64,000 bases of DNA from Halomonas sp. ALS9 (GCF_001651035.1 NZ_LXRG01000065.1:310001-374000); one strand, 5' to 3'; shown: positions 35,693-45,427, counted from the first letter of the stretch. Translations and numbers: made by a program. The notes: generated by a model from the sequence alone, not told the origin.

Positions 35693-36595
35693 TTAGCGTA
35701 GATGGCAAACGCAGTCGCGACCAACGTCTTTAGCGCTATATAGCGCTTGGTCGGCGCGCTCAATCAAACTGGTGAGGGGTTCTCCACAGCGATACTCGGC
35801 AACCCCAATGCTTAGCGTCACCTGGCCCGGCCCCATACCAAAGTCGCGTACACTGATGGCTTGGCGTAAGCGGTCAGCAAGTGCATGGCATTGCTGCAGC
35901 GGTGTGAGCGGCAGCACGACCATAAACTCTTCTCCTCCCAGCCGGGCAATCATGTCTTCACACCGCAGTAGCGATTGGGCGTGAGTTGCCAGCTGTTTAA
36001 GAACGTCATCGCCATGCAGATGGCCCCAGCGATCGTTAAGGCGTTTAAAATGATCGATATCGATCATCATGATGGAGAGCGGAGTGCCGTGACGGGTGCT
36101 CAATGATGCAACATGGGTTAAGTGCATCATCAGTTTGCGCCGATTGGGCAGTTGGGTCAGAGGGTCTGTGTCGCATAGCTTACGCAGTCGCTGCTCTTCG
36201 CCAACCTGATCGCTAATGTCCATCATTATGCCGTTCCACTGAACACCGTCGGCAACGGGCTTTGGCTGGGCGCTAACCGCAATCCAGTGAGGTTTTTGTT
36301 TTGGAAATGGTAGCCGAAAGCGCGTAGTGAGAGGCAGCATCCAGCGCGCCGAGCGTTCGATCGCCGACATTATCTTTGGGTGGTCGTTGCCGGTCAGTTG
36401 CTCAACCAGCTGGCCAGCATTTTGCGCGAGCAGGTCGCGGTCAATATGTTTAAGAGCCGCGCCGCCGCCCTCTAAATAGGGGAACCGCATATGGCCATTG
36501 CGAGCGCGGTGAAACTGAAAGATAACGCCGGGTATGTGAGCAACAAGGTGGTCTGCACTGACTCGCTCGGGTGCGTCTATATCATTCACGGGCAT
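35693..36595 (-). CDS. PAS-like/GGDEF diguanylate cyclase
   Basis: A 300-residue signalling protein. The N-terminal half (to about 130) is a PAS-like sensor domain (GVIFQFHRARNGHMRFPYLE to WIAVSAQPKPVADGVQWNGI). The C-terminal GGDEF domain has DPLTQLPNRRKLMMHL, the active site as GGEEF in ARLGGEEFMVVLP, and an RCED just upstream in the place of the RxxD inhibitory site. It should make cyclic di-GMP and be product-inhibited. The ATG at 36595 follows GGAGAT. No membrane helix, so the sensor is cytoplasmic. It lies 30 bases upstream of phhB on the same strand. Confidence 0.92.
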   Translation of the reverse strand: MPVNDIDAPERVSADHLVAHIPGVIFQFHRARNGHMRFPYLEGGGAALKHIDRDLLAQNAGQLVEQLTGNDHPKIMSAIERSARWMLPLTTRFRLPFPKQKPHWIAVSAQPKPVADGVQWNGIMMDISDQVGEEQRLRKLCDTDPLTQLPNRRKLMMHLTHVASLSTRHGTPLSIMMIDIDHFKRLNDRWGHLHGDDVLKQLATHAQSLLRCEDMIARLGGEEFMVVLPLTPLQQCHALADRLRQAISVRDFGMGPGQVTLSIGVAEYRCGEPLTSLIERADQALYSAKDVGRDCVCHLR

Positions 36596-36840
36596 GCGTG
36601 AATCTCCAAACATATGCCAATTTGAATTCGATCGTGAAGATTAGCCCTAAATACGTAATCAGGATGTAAGCCATTGCAGACAAAATGGCTATTATCTATA
36701 TTTTTTTAGAATATATATGTTCTATTTTTATATATATTCGATTGTATTCTAAGCAACAGGCAAGGCGTTATTGGCTTTTAGTGGTAAAATTAATTACTTT
36801 TTTGCATATCAAAAACTTTTTTTATTCCTGGGGTGGTTTC

Positions 36841-37662
36841 TTGGAAGCAGGACGAGAGCAAACGTCTCAGCCATACGGCTTGGTAAGTTTAGTGGGCGCA
36901 GGGCCTGGCGATCCGGAGTTGTTAACGCTAAAAGCGTATAAGCGCCTTCAGTCCGCTGAAGTGGTGTTGTATGACCGCTTGGTTAGCGATGAAATCGTCG
37001 CCTTTATTCCCACGCAGGCACAGCGCTTTTATGTGGGCAAAGCACGCTCGCTGCACAGCGTTCCCCAAGAGGGCATCAATCAAGCGCTAGTCAAATGGGC
37101 TCAGCAAGGTAAGCGCGTTGTGCGCTTGAAAGGCGGCGACCCGTTTATTTTTGGCCGTGGTGGAGAAGAGCTTGAAGCGCTGGTGGCGGCGAAAGTGAGC
37201 GTGGAAGTGATTCCTGGTGTAACAGCGGCATCAGGCTGTGCGGCGTATGCCGGTATTCCTTTAACCCATCGCGATCACGCTCAGTCGGTGCGCTTTGTTA
37301 CCGGCCACTTGCAGCAGGGTGAGTGTGAGCTTGACTGGGATGCGTTAGCACGGCCAGGGCAAACCCTGGTGTTTTATATGGGGTTAGGCAGCGTTAGAGT
37401 GATTAGCCAAGCATTGGTTAAGCACGGTTTAGCGCCAGACACGCCGCTGGCATTAATTGAGCAGGGGACAACTCGCCAACAGCTTACCCATGTAGGTACG
37501 CTGTATGCACTGCCCGATACTTTCTTGGCGGGCCACATTAAACCGCCTACGCTGCTAATTGTGGGTAGCGTAGTGTCGCTGCATACCACCCTGGATTGGT
37601 TCGATGCGCTTAGTGGAGAGGCTTCGGGCTTTCATGAGGGAAAGCATCCCTCTTCAGACTAA
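36841..37662 (+). CDS. cobA: Uroporphyrinogen-III C-methyltransferase CobA (single-domain SUMT)
   Basis: Uses two SAM to convert uroporphyrinogen III to precorrin-2, the entry to siroheme and cobalamin. The 273-residue protein has VSLVGAGPGDPELLTLKAYK, LYDRLVSDEI, VRLKGGDPFIFGRGGEELEA, VIPGVTAASGCAAYAGIPLT and HRDHAQSVRFVTGH, all standard SUMT motifs. The start was placed at a TTG at 36841, after GGGGTGG; the open frame continues upstream to 36685 but that part is an AT-rich run of hydrophobic residues with no family match. It lacks the CysG N-terminal oxidase/chelatase domains. Confidence 0.94.
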   Translation: MEAGREQTSQPYGLVSLVGAGPGDPELLTLKAYKRLQSAEVVLYDRLVSDEIVAFIPTQAQRFYVGKARSLHSVPQEGINQALVKWAQQGKRVVRLKGGDPFIFGRGGEELEALVAAKVSVEVIPGVTAASGCAAYAGIPLTHRDHAQSVRFVTGHLQQGECELDWDALARPGQTLVFYMGLGSVRVISQALVKHGLAPDTPLALIEQGTTRQQLTHVGTLYALPDTFLAGHIKPPTLLIVGSVVSLHTTLDWFDALSGEASGFHEGKHPSSD

Positions 37663-37815
37663 AATGATAAATATCTTTGCTTGGTTGGTAACACTGCGGC
37701 AACATTTATACACGATTTTGCAAACAGACTGGCTAGATACTGCGAGCTGTGTATGCTGAAGGGGGAGATCATTCACGGTTAGCGCATTTTCCACGTACTT
37801 GATTATCGTCAGTTC

Positions 37816-37847
37816 GGATAAACGTTAGCTTGGACAAACGTTAGCTT
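37816..37847. repeat. Tandem 16-bp repeat upstream of the coiled-coil gene
   Basis: GGATAAACGTTAGCTT (37816-37831) and GGACAAACGTTAGCTT (37832-37847) are adjacent copies with one mismatch, ending 20 bases before the next ATG. Each contains the palindromic AACGTT. They could be paired operator sites or a local duplication. Confidence 0.6.
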
Positions 37848-37867
37848 AGACCATAGAGGAAAGCATA

Positions 37868-39100
37868 ATGTCGGAAGCAAACCACTCGGATCACCAGTCG
37901 CCAGCCAACAAGCCACAGCCGGCTAAAAAGTCGGACATGAAAACCCTCTTCCAAGATAACCGGGTAAAAGCCATTGCTGGTATCGCAGCTATTGCGGTTA
38001 TTTGGGCGATTATGGCGCAGTCTAATGCAAGCTCCCGCCAGGATCGCGTGGATAGCTTAGAAGAGCAGCTCGCCAGCGCTGAGCAAGAAAATAACCAAAT
38101 GAGCCAGCGTGTCAGCGAAATCGAGGAAGCTGAAACCAATTTAGCCGCGCTGCAGGAGGAGATGGCATCTCTAGAAGCGCAGCAGCAAGAGGCCCGCTCG
38201 TCACTTGAGAGCGCCGAGGGCAATGTCAGTGATGTAGAGTCTCGTTTAGCAGAGCTTGAGTCTGAGCGAGATGCGTTGGAAGAAGAAATTGCCACTCTTA
38301 ATGAACAGGTAGCTACCGCTGAGAGCGAGATGGGCTCACTGCGTGAGGAACGCGACGAGATTACCAGTACTCGTGATGAAGCGGAGAGCGCCCTCCAGCA
38401 AGTTGAAGAAGCACGTACGAGCGCTGAAGAAGCCCGTCAGGAGGCTGAAGCCGCCCGTCAGGAAGCTGAGCAGCAGCGTCAGCAAGCGGTTGAAGAGCTG
38501 GGGGCCACTCAAGAAGAGTTATCTTCGCTTGAAGAACAGATTAGCCAAGCTAACGAACAGCTAAGCGGCTTGGAGGAGGAAATTTCCTCTGCCCAAAGCG
38601 AGCTAGATGAGCTAAAAAATGAACGCGACTCACTCACCAGTGAACGTGATGAACTGCAGAATAATGTTGATTCTCTGACAGCACTGCGCGAAGAGGAAGA
38701 GCAAAGCTTAAGCCAGGTGCGCAGTGAACTGGATGACGTTATGGTCGCTCTGGATATGGGGCGTGAAGAGGTGGCCAGCGTCGAGAGTGACATCGAACAG
38801 CGTGAAAATCAGTTGGAGCGTTTGGAGAACCAGTTAAGCGAATGGCGCGATGAACTGTCGACTCTCGACAGCCGTTTGGCCGATGCAGAGCAGTCTGCGG
38901 CTGAGGCCACTTCGTCTTCACAGGACAGCTCTTCACAGAATGGCTCTTCACAGAACGGCGGTTCTGAACAGTCTTCAACAGAGGGGAGTTCAACAGAGGA
39001 GAGTTCCTCAGATCAAGGTTCTTCAAGTGAAAGCTCTTCGAGTGAGAGCGCCAACGACAGTGATGGCGGCAGTGAAGAGTCGCAGCAAAACGCTGGCTAA
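37868..39100 (+). CDS. Membrane-anchored coiled-coil protein with Ser-rich tail, unknown
   Basis: A 410-residue protein with a basic cytoplasmic N-terminus, one membrane helix at about residues 37-53 (VKAIAGIAAIAVIWAIMA), then about 290 residues of continuous heptad-rich coiled coil dense in Glu, Gln, Ser and Arg (DSLEEQLASAEQENNQMSQR onward) and a low-complexity Ser/Glu/Asn/Gly tail from about 345. Similarity to SMC/myosin-like proteins is compositional only. The tail resembles the Ser-Gln linker of the DedD protein in this window. I do not recognise a family; a structural role at the cell envelope is a guess. AGAGGAAAGC precedes the ATG. Confidence 0.75.
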   Translation: MSEANHSDHQSPANKPQPAKKSDMKTLFQDNRVKAIAGIAAIAVIWAIMAQSNASSRQDRVDSLEEQLASAEQENNQMSQRVSEIEEAETNLAALQEEMASLEAQQQEARSSLESAEGNVSDVESRLAELESERDALEEEIATLNEQVATAESEMGSLREERDEITSTRDEAESALQQVEEARTSAEEARQEAEAARQEAEQQRQQAVEELGATQEELSSLEEQISQANEQLSGLEEEISSAQSELDELKNERDSLTSERDELQNNVDSLTALREEEEQSLSQVRSELDDVMVALDMGREEVASVESDIEQRENQLERLENQLSEWRDELSTLDSRLADAEQSAAEATSSSQDSSSQNGSSQNGGSEQSSTEGSSTEESSSDQGSSSESSSSESANDSDGGSEESQQNAG

Positions 39101-39149
39101 TAGTAGGCTAGAAGGTAATGCGCTAACGCACCTTTCGCGTTAGCAAAAT

Positions 39150-39190
39150 GAGGGCGGATGACGGGGAACCGGCATCCGCCCTCTTGTTGT
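39150..39190 (+). terminator. Probable terminator after the coiled-coil gene
   Basis: GAGGGCGGATG and CATCCGCCCTC form an 11-pair stem around a 12-base loop, followed by TTGTTGTTGG, a T-rich but interrupted tail. Confidence 0.6.
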
Positions 39191-39275
39191 TGGTTTATGA
39201 TTGGGGCTACGAGGCGTATCATTCACTCAAATCTTAATGCAGTTGTTAACAGCATAAAACGAGGAGTGCCATTGA

Positions 39276-40076
39276 ATGGATGGGGTTAAGCATATTATTG
39301 CAGTGGCATCGGGCAAAGGGGGCGTGGGGAAATCCACTGTCACCGTGAACTTGGCGTTAGCGTTGGCGGCACAGGGCTATCGCGTGGGTGTCCTAGATGC
39401 TGATATCTATGGGCCCAGCCAGGCGCAAATGCTCGGTGTTAAAGAGGGCGTGCGCCCTCAGGCGGCAGGCAATGACAAATTCCTTCCGCTCCAGGCCCAT
39501 GGCATTCAGGCCATGTCGATGGCGTTTATGGTTAATACCCGTGAGCCAATGGTATGGCGTGGGCCGATGGTGGTAGGCGCATTCCAGCAGATGCTGACGC
39601 AGACTCAATGGGATAATCTCGATTTTCTATTGATCGACATGCCCCCAGGTACTGGCGATATCCAGCTGACCTTGGCCCAGAAAGTGCCGGTGGCAGGCGC
39701 GGTGATTGTGACTACCCCACAGGACATTGCACTGTTAGATGCCCGTAAAGGGATCGAAATGTTCCGTAAGGTTAACGTGCCAGTGCTTGGCGTTGTTGAA
39801 AATATGAGCCTTTACCATTGCGAAAATTGCGGTCATGAGGCGGCGATTTTTGGCACTGGCGGTGGCGATAGCATCGCTCAGGAGTACGATACGCAAGTGC
39901 TTGGACGACTACCGCTGACGCTTTCCATCCGAGAGCTGACTGATTCGGGACGCCCAAGCGTCGTTTCTGAGCCTGAGGGGGCGGTAAGTCAGACTTTTGC
40001 GGCTATCGCTAAAAAAGTCGCTGAAGCGGTTAGCGCGAATCAAGGCGACGGCCCAACTATTTCTTTTAGTGAGTGA
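39276..40076 (+). CDS. apbC: Iron-sulfur cluster carrier protein ApbC/Mrp
   Basis: A P-loop ATPase that carries Fe-S clusters to target proteins. The 266-residue protein has the deviant Walker A AVASGKGGVGKSTVTVNLAL, ADIYGPSQAQMLG, the Walker B LIDMPPGTGDIQLTLAQ and the cluster-binding CxxC in LYHCENCGHEAAIFG. It lacks the N-terminal MIP18/DUF59 domain present in E. coli Mrp (about 370 residues), which is a common short form. ATG 39276 follows GAGGAG. dcd starts 11 bases after the stop. Confidence 0.95.
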   Translation: MDGVKHIIAVASGKGGVGKSTVTVNLALALAAQGYRVGVLDADIYGPSQAQMLGVKEGVRPQAAGNDKFLPLQAHGIQAMSMAFMVNTREPMVWRGPMVVGAFQQMLTQTQWDNLDFLLIDMPPGTGDIQLTLAQKVPVAGAVIVTTPQDIALLDARKGIEMFRKVNVPVLGVVENMSLYHCENCGHEAAIFGTGGGDSIAQEYDTQVLGRLPLTLSIRELTDSGRPSVVSEPEGAVSQTFAAIAKKVAEAVSANQGDGPTISFSE

Positions 40077-40087
40077 TAACGAAATAA

Positions 40088-40654
40088 ATGAGTATCAAAT
40101 CTGATAATTGGATTCGTCGCATGGCCAAAAGCGACGCGATGATCGAGCCCTTTGAAGCCGAGCAAGTGCGCTATGTAAATGAGCAGCGCGTGATTTCTTA
40201 CGGTACCTCAAGCTACGGCTATGACGTGCGCTGCTCAGATGAATTCAAAGTCTTTACCAATATTCACTCCGCTATTGTTGATCCCAAAGCGTTTGATGCG
40301 AAAAGCTTTGTCGATATTAAAGGCGACGTATGCATTATTCCGCCTAACTCGTTTGCCCTGGCGCGCACGGTGGAGTACTTCCGTATTCCCCGTAACGTGC
40401 TGACTATCTGCTTGGGTAAATCCACTTACGCGCGCTGTGGCATTATTGTTAACGTGACACCGCTGGAGCCCGAGTGGGAAGGCCACGTGACCTTGGAATT
40501 CTCTAATACCACCAATCTGCCGGCGAAAATCTATGCCCATGAGGGTGTGGCGCAGATGCTGTTCCTAGAGTCCGATGAAGTGTGCGAAACGTCGTATAAA
40601 GACCGCGGCGGGAAGTATATGGGGCAGCGTGGCGTTACTCTGCCGCGTACCTAG
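40088..40654 (+). CDS. dcd: dCTP deaminase Dcd
   Basis: Deaminates dCTP to dUTP to feed dTTP synthesis. The 188-residue enzyme begins [20 protein letters not shown], followed by [33 protein letters not shown] and [20 protein letters not shown] with the catalytic Glu, then a C-terminal [18 protein letters not shown]. This is the E. coli-type homotrimer. It follows apbC by 11 bases, an arrangement known in Pseudomonas and relatives, and a strong terminator follows. Confidence 0.97.
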   Translation: MSIKSDNWIRRMAKSDAMIEPFEAEQVRYVNEQRVISYGTSSYGYDVRCSDEFKVFTNIHSAIVDPKAFDAKSFVDIKGDVCIIPPNSFALARTVEYFRIPRNVLTICLGKSTYARCGIIVNVTPLEPEWEGHVTLEFSNTTNLPAKIYAHEGVAQMLFLESDEVCETSYKDRGGKYMGQRGVTLPRT

Positions 40655-40674
40655 CCCTAGGTAATGCATTGCTA

Positions 40675-40713
40675 CAAAAAGCGCCTTACTGGAAAACCGT
40701 AAGGCGCTTTTTT
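40675..40713. terminator. Bidirectional terminator between dcd and purN
   Basis: AAAAAGCGCCTTAC pairs with GTAAGGCGCTTTTTT around a nine-base loop. With A-runs and T-runs on both sides it serves dcd (plus) and purN (minus). Confidence 0.92.
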
Positions 40714-40737
40714 AATGCTTACTACGAAGATGATGTG

Positions 40738-41493
40738 CTAGTCCGGCGACTCTTCGTCGAGCTCCTCATCAAGCTCTTCTGCAGCGTCGGCGTGGGCAAG
40801 CCGCATACCGTGTTCTGGCAGCAGATGACCATCCATTTTGGCGCCTTCGGCGCTGAACTGTAGCCTGCCTTCCAAAAACCACTGCACCGCAATCGGGTAG
40901 ATCAGATGCTCCCGGGCGCGAACCTTCTCTTGCAGTGTTTCAGCGCTATCATCAGCGCTGACCAGCAGCTCCGCCTGCAGTACCACCGGGCCACCGTCCA
41001 GCTCTTCAGTGACGAAGTGAACGCTACAGCCATGGCTGGCAACACCGTCTGCCAAGGCGCGGGCGTGGGTGTTAAGCCCTTGGTAAGCTGGCAGCAGCGA
41101 AGGGTGGATGTTCAGCATCCGTCCCAGAAAGCGCTGCACAAAACGAGGTGTCAAAATGCGCATGAAGCCGGCGAGGACGATCAGATCTGGCTCGTGGCGC
41201 TCAATGACCTTGATTAAGGCGCCGTCATAAGCTTCGCGACTATCGTATTCCCGGTGGGGTAGGGCAACCGCTTCAATGCCTGCTTCATGGGCACGCTTCA
41301 AGCCATAGGCGTCAGCGATATTGGAAATGACCGCGACAATCTCACCACCGCCTAATCGGTCATGGGACTGAGCATCAATCAGGGCCTGCAGATTGCTACC
41401 ACTGCCTGAAATAAGCACTACAATACGTCGCGCACCGAGGGGCTCCGGCGTTACATCTTTAATAGTATCGCTCTGGTAGTCCGTATTGGTCAT
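40738..41493 (-). CDS. purN: Phosphoribosylglycinamide formyltransferase PurN
   Basis: Third step of purine synthesis, formyl transfer from 10-formyl-THF to GAR. The 251-residue protein carries [20 protein letters not shown], the substrate region [40 protein letters not shown], and the catalytic [20 protein letters not shown] (Asn and His) with a downstream Asp in [14 protein letters not shown]. It is longer than the usual 212: about 20 extra N-terminal residues and a C-terminal tail rich in Glu/Asp. It overlaps purM by four bases and ends at a bidirectional terminator. Confidence 0.97.
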   Translation of the reverse strand: MTNTDYQSDTIKDVTPEPLGARRIVVLISGSGSNLQALIDAQSHDRLGGGEIVAVISNIADAYGLKRAHEAGIEAVALPHREYDSREAYDGALIKVIERHEPDLIVLAGFMRILTPRFVQRFLGRMLNIHPSLLPAYQGLNTHARALADGVASHGCSVHFVTEELDGGPVVLQAELLVSADDSAETLQEKVRAREHLIYPIAVQWFLEGRLQFSAEGAKMDGHLLPEHGMRLAHADAAEELDEELDEESPD

Positions 41494-42557
41494 GCCGAGA
41501 GGTTCTCCAGAATAACGGCGTCCCCTTGGCGTTTAACGATCTGACCTAGACGATAAACGGATTCGCCTTCGGCTTCCAGATGCGCCACAGCCTGCTCTGC
41601 TTGATGTTGCGGCACTACAACGACCATGCCAATACCGCAATTAAGTACGCGGTGCATTTCGGTTTCATTCACGTTGCCGTGAGCCTGCAGCCAGTCAAAC
41701 ACAGCGGGGCGCTGCCAGCTGGCAATATCGATATGCGCAGCGAGGTTGTCGGGCAGCACGCGGGGAATGTTTTCAAGCAAGCCGCCGCCAGTAATGTGCG
41801 ATAACGCGTGTACAGCAATATCGCTGCCGCGCATTAAGGAGAGCAGTGATTTTACATAGATGCGGGTAGGTGCCATCAGCGCATCGCCGAGGGTTTTGCC
41901 GTCGATGTCGGTCTCTAGCGAAGCATTGCTGACCTCGAGTATTTTACGAATCAGCGAGTAGCCATTGGAGTGTGGTCCAGATGACGCCAGCCCTAAGATT
42001 ACATCACCTTCGGCCACTTTACTGCCATCTAAAATATCGGCTTTTTCAACCACGCCCACGCAAAAGCCCGCTAAATCGTAGTCACTGCCTTCGTACATGC
42101 CCGGCATTTCGGCAGTTTCGCCGCCTACGAGAGCGCAGCCAGCCAGTTCGCAACCAGCGCCAATGCCGGTAACAACGTCAGCAGCAATATCCACATCTAG
42201 CTTACCCGTGGCATAGTAGTCGAGAAATAGTAGCGGTTCGGCGCCAGCCACGATGAGATCGTTGACACACATAGCGACCAAGTCAATACCGATGGTGTCG
42301 TGCTTGCCAAGATCCATCGCCAGGCGCAGCTTGGTGCCGACGCCATCGGTGCCTGAGACAAGTACGGGCTGCCGGTAGCCCGCTGGTATTTCGCATAGCG
42401 CGCCAAAACCGCCAAGGCCGCCCATTACTTCTGGGCGAGTAGTGCGTTTGGCAACATGTTTAATGCGGTCAACTAAGGCGTTACCGGCATCAATATCGAC
42501 GCCGGCGTCCTTATAGCTGAGAGAAGGAGTAGCCGAAGAAGAGGAAGTCTCGGTCAT
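41490..42557 (-). CDS. purM: Phosphoribosylformylglycinamidine cyclo-ligase PurM
   Basis: Closes the imidazole ring to give AIR in purine synthesis. The 355-residue protein starts [20 protein letters not shown] with [20 protein letters not shown], then [48 protein letters not shown] and [16 protein letters not shown]. The start at 42557 was chosen because the 49 upstream in-frame residues do not match the family. purN is coupled by an ATGA overlap. The promoter must lie in the repeat-bearing gap to the divergent PerM gene. Confidence 0.97.
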   Translation of the reverse strand: MTETSSSSATPSLSYKDAGVDIDAGNALVDRIKHVAKRTTRPEVMGGLGGFGALCEIPAGYRQPVLVSGTDGVGTKLRLAMDLGKHDTIGIDLVAMCVNDLIVAGAEPLLFLDYYATGKLDVDIAADVVTGIGAGCELAGCALVGGETAEMPGMYEGSDYDLAGFCVGVVEKADILDGSKVAEGDVILGLASSGPHSNGYSLIRKILEVSNASLETDIDGKTLGDALMAPTRIYVKSLLSLMRGSDIAVHALSHITGGGLLENIPRVLPDNLAAHIDIASWQRPAVFDWLQAHGNVNETEMHRVLNCGIGMVVVVPQHQAEQAVAHLEAEGESVYRLGQIVKRQGDAVILENLSA

Positions 42558-42714
42558 GACAGATCCTGTGAAGCAAATAGCGGTGCTGGTAGTGCTGGCG
42601 ACGAGGCCAGTGCTAGACGATAACTGGAGCGGATTGTAACACTCAGCGGCGCAGGCCGCACCGCTGTCGCACATGATGAAAAGCTTACGAGCGAGTTTCG
42701 CCAATATGCGGCAT

Positions 42715-42790
42715 AGTAGTGATGAGTAAAAATAGTAGTAATGAGTAAAAACAGTAGTGGTAAGTAAAAATAGTAACGATAAGTGAAACT
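42715..42790. repeat. Four tandem 19-bp repeats between purM and perM-like gene
   Basis: Units begin at 42715, 42734, 42753 and 42772, each exactly 19 bases, with consensus AGTAGTRRTRAGTAAAAAT. The fourth unit is the most diverged. They fill the space just upstream of the PerM-type gene (32 bases from its ATG) in the divergent promoter region, and the spacing is close to two DNA turns. Confidence 0.9.
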
Positions 42791-42822
42791 GGTCAGATTC
42801 AATCCACGTTTGAGAGGAAACT

Positions 42823-43950
42823 ATGCGGAATTCTTGGTGGGGTGTCCTATTTTTGGTGGTGATAGGCGGCTTGATCTATTTGTTAGACGCGGTGCTGATG
42901 CCTTTTATTGCTGGGATGATACTCGCTTACTTAGCTGATCCGCTGGCTAACCGTTTCCAACGCTGGGGCATGAATCGGCCGTTCGCGGTAAGTAGCGTGT
43001 TTTTAGTACTGTTGATCGTGCTTGTGGCGAGTTTGTTGATACTAATACCGCTTCTTGTTCAACAGCTTAAGCAGCTGGGCGAGGCAATCCCCGGTATCTT
43101 CAATTGGGTAGAAAATACCCTCGCTCCCCAGGTACAAGAGTGGACGGGTTATGACCTCACCGCAGAGTTAACCAATGCGCGTGAGACGCTGGTCGAAAAC
43201 TGGCGCGATGCAGGTGGCTACCTAGCCCAGGCGCTTGGTCAAATAGGCCGTTCTGGCATGGCCTTTGCGTCTTGGATCACCTATGTAGCACTGATTCCTG
43301 TGGTTACCTTCTATTTGCTGTTGGATTGGAACCGGCTGCTGACCAATATCGCTAATCTCATACCACGCCAGTGGGCGGACGATACCTTCCGGCTAGCGCG
43401 TCGCTGCGATGAGGTGCTGTCGTCGTTTTTACGTGGACAACTGCTGGTGATGCTCTGTCTAGGGATTATTTATGCAGTGGGTTTAACGCTGATGGGGCTT
43501 AATTTTGGCCTGTTGATTGGCTTTGTGTCTGGGTTAGTAAGCATCGTGCCGTTCTTGGGCTTTATTGTCGGCTTGGTGATAGCGCTTGTTGTTGCACTGT
43601 TCCAATACGCTACCTGGTGGGCAGTACTCGGGGTCATCTTGGTATTTAGCATTGGTCAAATGGCCGAGAGCGTGATTCTACAGCCTAAATTATTGGGCGA
43701 TAAAATTGGCCTGCACCCGGTCGCGGTTATATTTGCCGTACTGGCGGGCGGCAATCTGTTTGGGTTAACCGGTGTGCTGCTGGCACTTCCGGTTGCTGCG
43801 GTTATCCTGGTGCTACTCAAGGAAGTTAAAGTTCGCTATCAGGACAGCGAGCTTTACGATGATCATAATGCTGATAATCATACAATAATCGAGGTCAGTT
43901 CTTCGCACCATGATGAGCTGGGACGTCGTGATGAACGGGAGTCACCATGA
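42823..43950 (+). CDS. AI-2E/PerM-family membrane transporter
   Basis: A 375-residue polytopic inner-membrane protein with about eight helices, of the PerM/AI-2 exporter-like (UPF0118) family. It shows [20 protein letters not shown] near the start, then [13 protein letters not shown], a long soluble segment (about 90-150), and the conserved [20 protein letters not shown] and VSGLVS region, with [20 protein letters not shown] near the C-terminus. Transport substrate is not known. ATG 42823 follows GAGAGGAAA. The stop overlaps the hda start (ATGA). The pairing with hda downstream is conserved in Pseudomonas. Confidence 0.92.
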   Translation: MRNSWWGVLFLVVIGGLIYLLDAVLMPFIAGMILAYLADPLANRFQRWGMNRPFAVSSVFLVLLIVLVASLLILIPLLVQQLKQLGEAIPGIFNWVENTLAPQVQEWTGYDLTAELTNARETLVENWRDAGGYLAQALGQIGRSGMAFASWITYVALIPVVTFYLLLDWNRLLTNIANLIPRQWADDTFRLARRCDEVLSSFLRGQLLVMLCLGIIYAVGLTLMGLNFGLLIGFVSGLVSIVPFLGFIVGLVIALVVALFQYATWWAVLGVILVFSIGQMAESVILQPKLLGDKIGLHPVAVIFAVLAGGNLFGLTGVLLALPVAAVILVLLKEVKVRYQDSELYDDHNADNHTIIEVSSSHHDELGRRDERESP

Positions 43951-44654
43951 GCCGAATGCCGGCACAGCTTCCCTTGGGAATTGGTCTGCGTGATGACGCG
44001 ACCTTCGACAACTACTATGTGGCGCGATCAAATAAACCGCTGGTAGAGCACCTTACCCAGCAGCTTACTTCAGAGGGAGAACAGTTTCTCTTTTTGTGGG
44101 GTTCGCCAGGGGTGGGGCGAAGCCACCTGCTTCAGGCGGCGTGCCATGCAGCGTCAGATGCCGATAAACGCGCGCTTTACTTGCCGCTGAATGACTTGGG
44201 CCACTTTCCACCATTAATGCTGGAAGACATTGAGCGCTTGGATCTTGTCGCCATTGATGACCTGGAGTGCGTGATGGGGCGCAAGCGCTGGGAGGAAGCG
44301 CTGTTTCATGCTTTTAACCGGCTAAGAGATGCGGGGAAAAAATTAGTCATCGCCGCCAGTGCCTCTCCGCGACAGCTAAACGTGGTGCTACCTGATTTGG
44401 CTTCGCGCCTGGCCTGGGGAGTCACTTTTCATGTTCATCCCTTAGAGGATGATGACGAACGTTTGGCAGCGCTAAAGCTGCGCGCCAGCGTGAGAGGTAT
44501 GCAATTGCCTGATGACGTTGGGCGCTATATTTTGCACCGTGGTCCTCGCGAGTTAGGTGAGCTTTGCCGCGCCGTGGAAACCCTGGATAAAGCATCGCTA
44601 TCAGCCAAGCGTAAATTGACGATTCCGTTTGTGAAATCCGCCCTCGGTTGGTAA
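43947..44654 (+). CDS. hda: DnaA regulatory inactivator Hda
   Basis: DnaA-like AAA+ protein that works with the sliding clamp to make DnaA-ATP hydrolyse, preventing re-initiation. The 235 residues carry the N-terminal QLPLGIGLRDDATFDNYYVA with the clamp-binding QLPL, a P-loop of the degenerate type LWGSPGVGRSHLLQA (Lys replaced by Arg in the GxGxxH pattern), LVAIDDLECVMGRKRWE and the sensor region SASPRQLNVVLPDLASRLAW. It overlaps the PerM-type gene by four bases and ends before a bidirectional terminator. Confidence 0.95.
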   Translation: MSRMPAQLPLGIGLRDDATFDNYYVARSNKPLVEHLTQQLTSEGEQFLFLWGSPGVGRSHLLQAACHAASDADKRALYLPLNDLGHFPPLMLEDIERLDLVAIDDLECVMGRKRWEEALFHAFNRLRDAGKKLVIAASASPRQLNVVLPDLASRLAWGVTFHVHPLEDDDERLAALKLRASVRGMQLPDDVGRYILHRGPRELGELCRAVETLDKASLSAKRKLTIPFVKSALGW

Positions 44655-44689
44655 AGCCGCTGGTAAAATAGGCTAAAGATAGTAACTAA

Positions 44690-44725
44690 AACGCCCCTGT
44701 CAGCGAGAGCCGACAGGGGCGTTTA
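44690..44725. terminator. Bidirectional terminator between hda and the phasin gene
   Basis: AACGCCCCTGTC pairs with GACAGGGGCGTT around an AGCGAGAGCC loop, with A- and T-rich ends. It serves hda and the converging phasin gene. Confidence 0.88.
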
Positions 44726-44762
44726 TACGACTTGCTTACCAGCTTATTGATTCAATAAGCGA

Positions 44763-45137
44763 TTAAGCGGTTTTGCTCAACTTGCTAGCAGCGGTTTGCG
44801 CCTGCTTAACGTTGTCTTCGGTAATTTTCTGGCTTTTCTGGATGAAGTCTTGCTGTAGGGATACGACTTTATCGGTATCGCCCTTAACACGCTCAGCCAG
44901 CTCTTTAGCCACTTTTTGCTGACCTTCCATATAGCTGCGCAGACCTTCTGCGTCTTTCACGTCCATCATTTGACGCATTTGCGCAATGCCGGTATCAACG
45001 TAGGCTTTGCTGGCGTCCATTTGAGCGTTAAGCATTTTTTCGCTGTAATCGATGCTCAGCGCCATGTAAGCGCGTACTGGCGCCATAAACATGTTGTCAA
45101 ATTGCTGAGTCATTTCGTTAGTATTTAATGTACGCAT
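44763..45137 (-). CDS. Phasin family protein
   Basis: A 124-residue, fully helical amphipathic protein of the phasin family, which coats polyhydroxyalkanoate granules. The sequence has the usual FDNMFMAPVRAYMALSIDYS and MDASKAYVDTGIAQMRQMMD, then a Lys/Gln-rich segment (VAKELAERVKGDTDKVVSLQ) and a C-terminal QAQTAASKLSKTA. The start at 45137 lies seven bases after GGAGGG; ATG 45143 is too close to it. A phasin fits a PHA-accumulating halomonad. It is monocistronic between hda and fumC. Confidence 0.88.
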   Translation of the reverse strand: MRTLNTNEMTQQFDNMFMAPVRAYMALSIDYSEKMLNAQMDASKAYVDTGIAQMRQMMDVKDAEGLRSYMEGQQKVAKELAERVKGDTDKVVSLQQDFIQKSQKITEDNVKQAQTAASKLSKTA

Positions 45138-45427
45138 CGTCATACCCTCCAGGGTTTGGTCTTGCCAAAAGCAGCTATCCAGAGGTTGGCGCTGCCTATT
45201 GAGTGGTTAGCTTTTTAAGCTATCTTGCGTTGCAGCATAGCAACTGTTTTTGTGCAGTGCAACATTTGGTTTTTGGCATTTAATGCCCGTGGGGTAAGCA
45301 TATGTTTACCCGTATGGTCTAAACAGCTAGCTTGAAGGTAGAGAAGGTGGCTTTAAACAGCGAACGATAGACCAGTTACGGGCTCAGATAAGCATCACTG
45401 TTAATCTCACTGTTGGGAGAAAGAGCA

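Noticed and set aside
36685-36840. 52-residue hydrophobic N-terminal extension of CobA
   Set aside because: AT-rich leader with no SUMT similarity; the TTG at 36841 has a ribosome binding site and directly precedes the conserved N-terminus.
42558-42704. N-terminal extension of PurM
   Set aside because: The 49 extra residues have no family similarity; ATG 42557 gives a normal-length enzyme.
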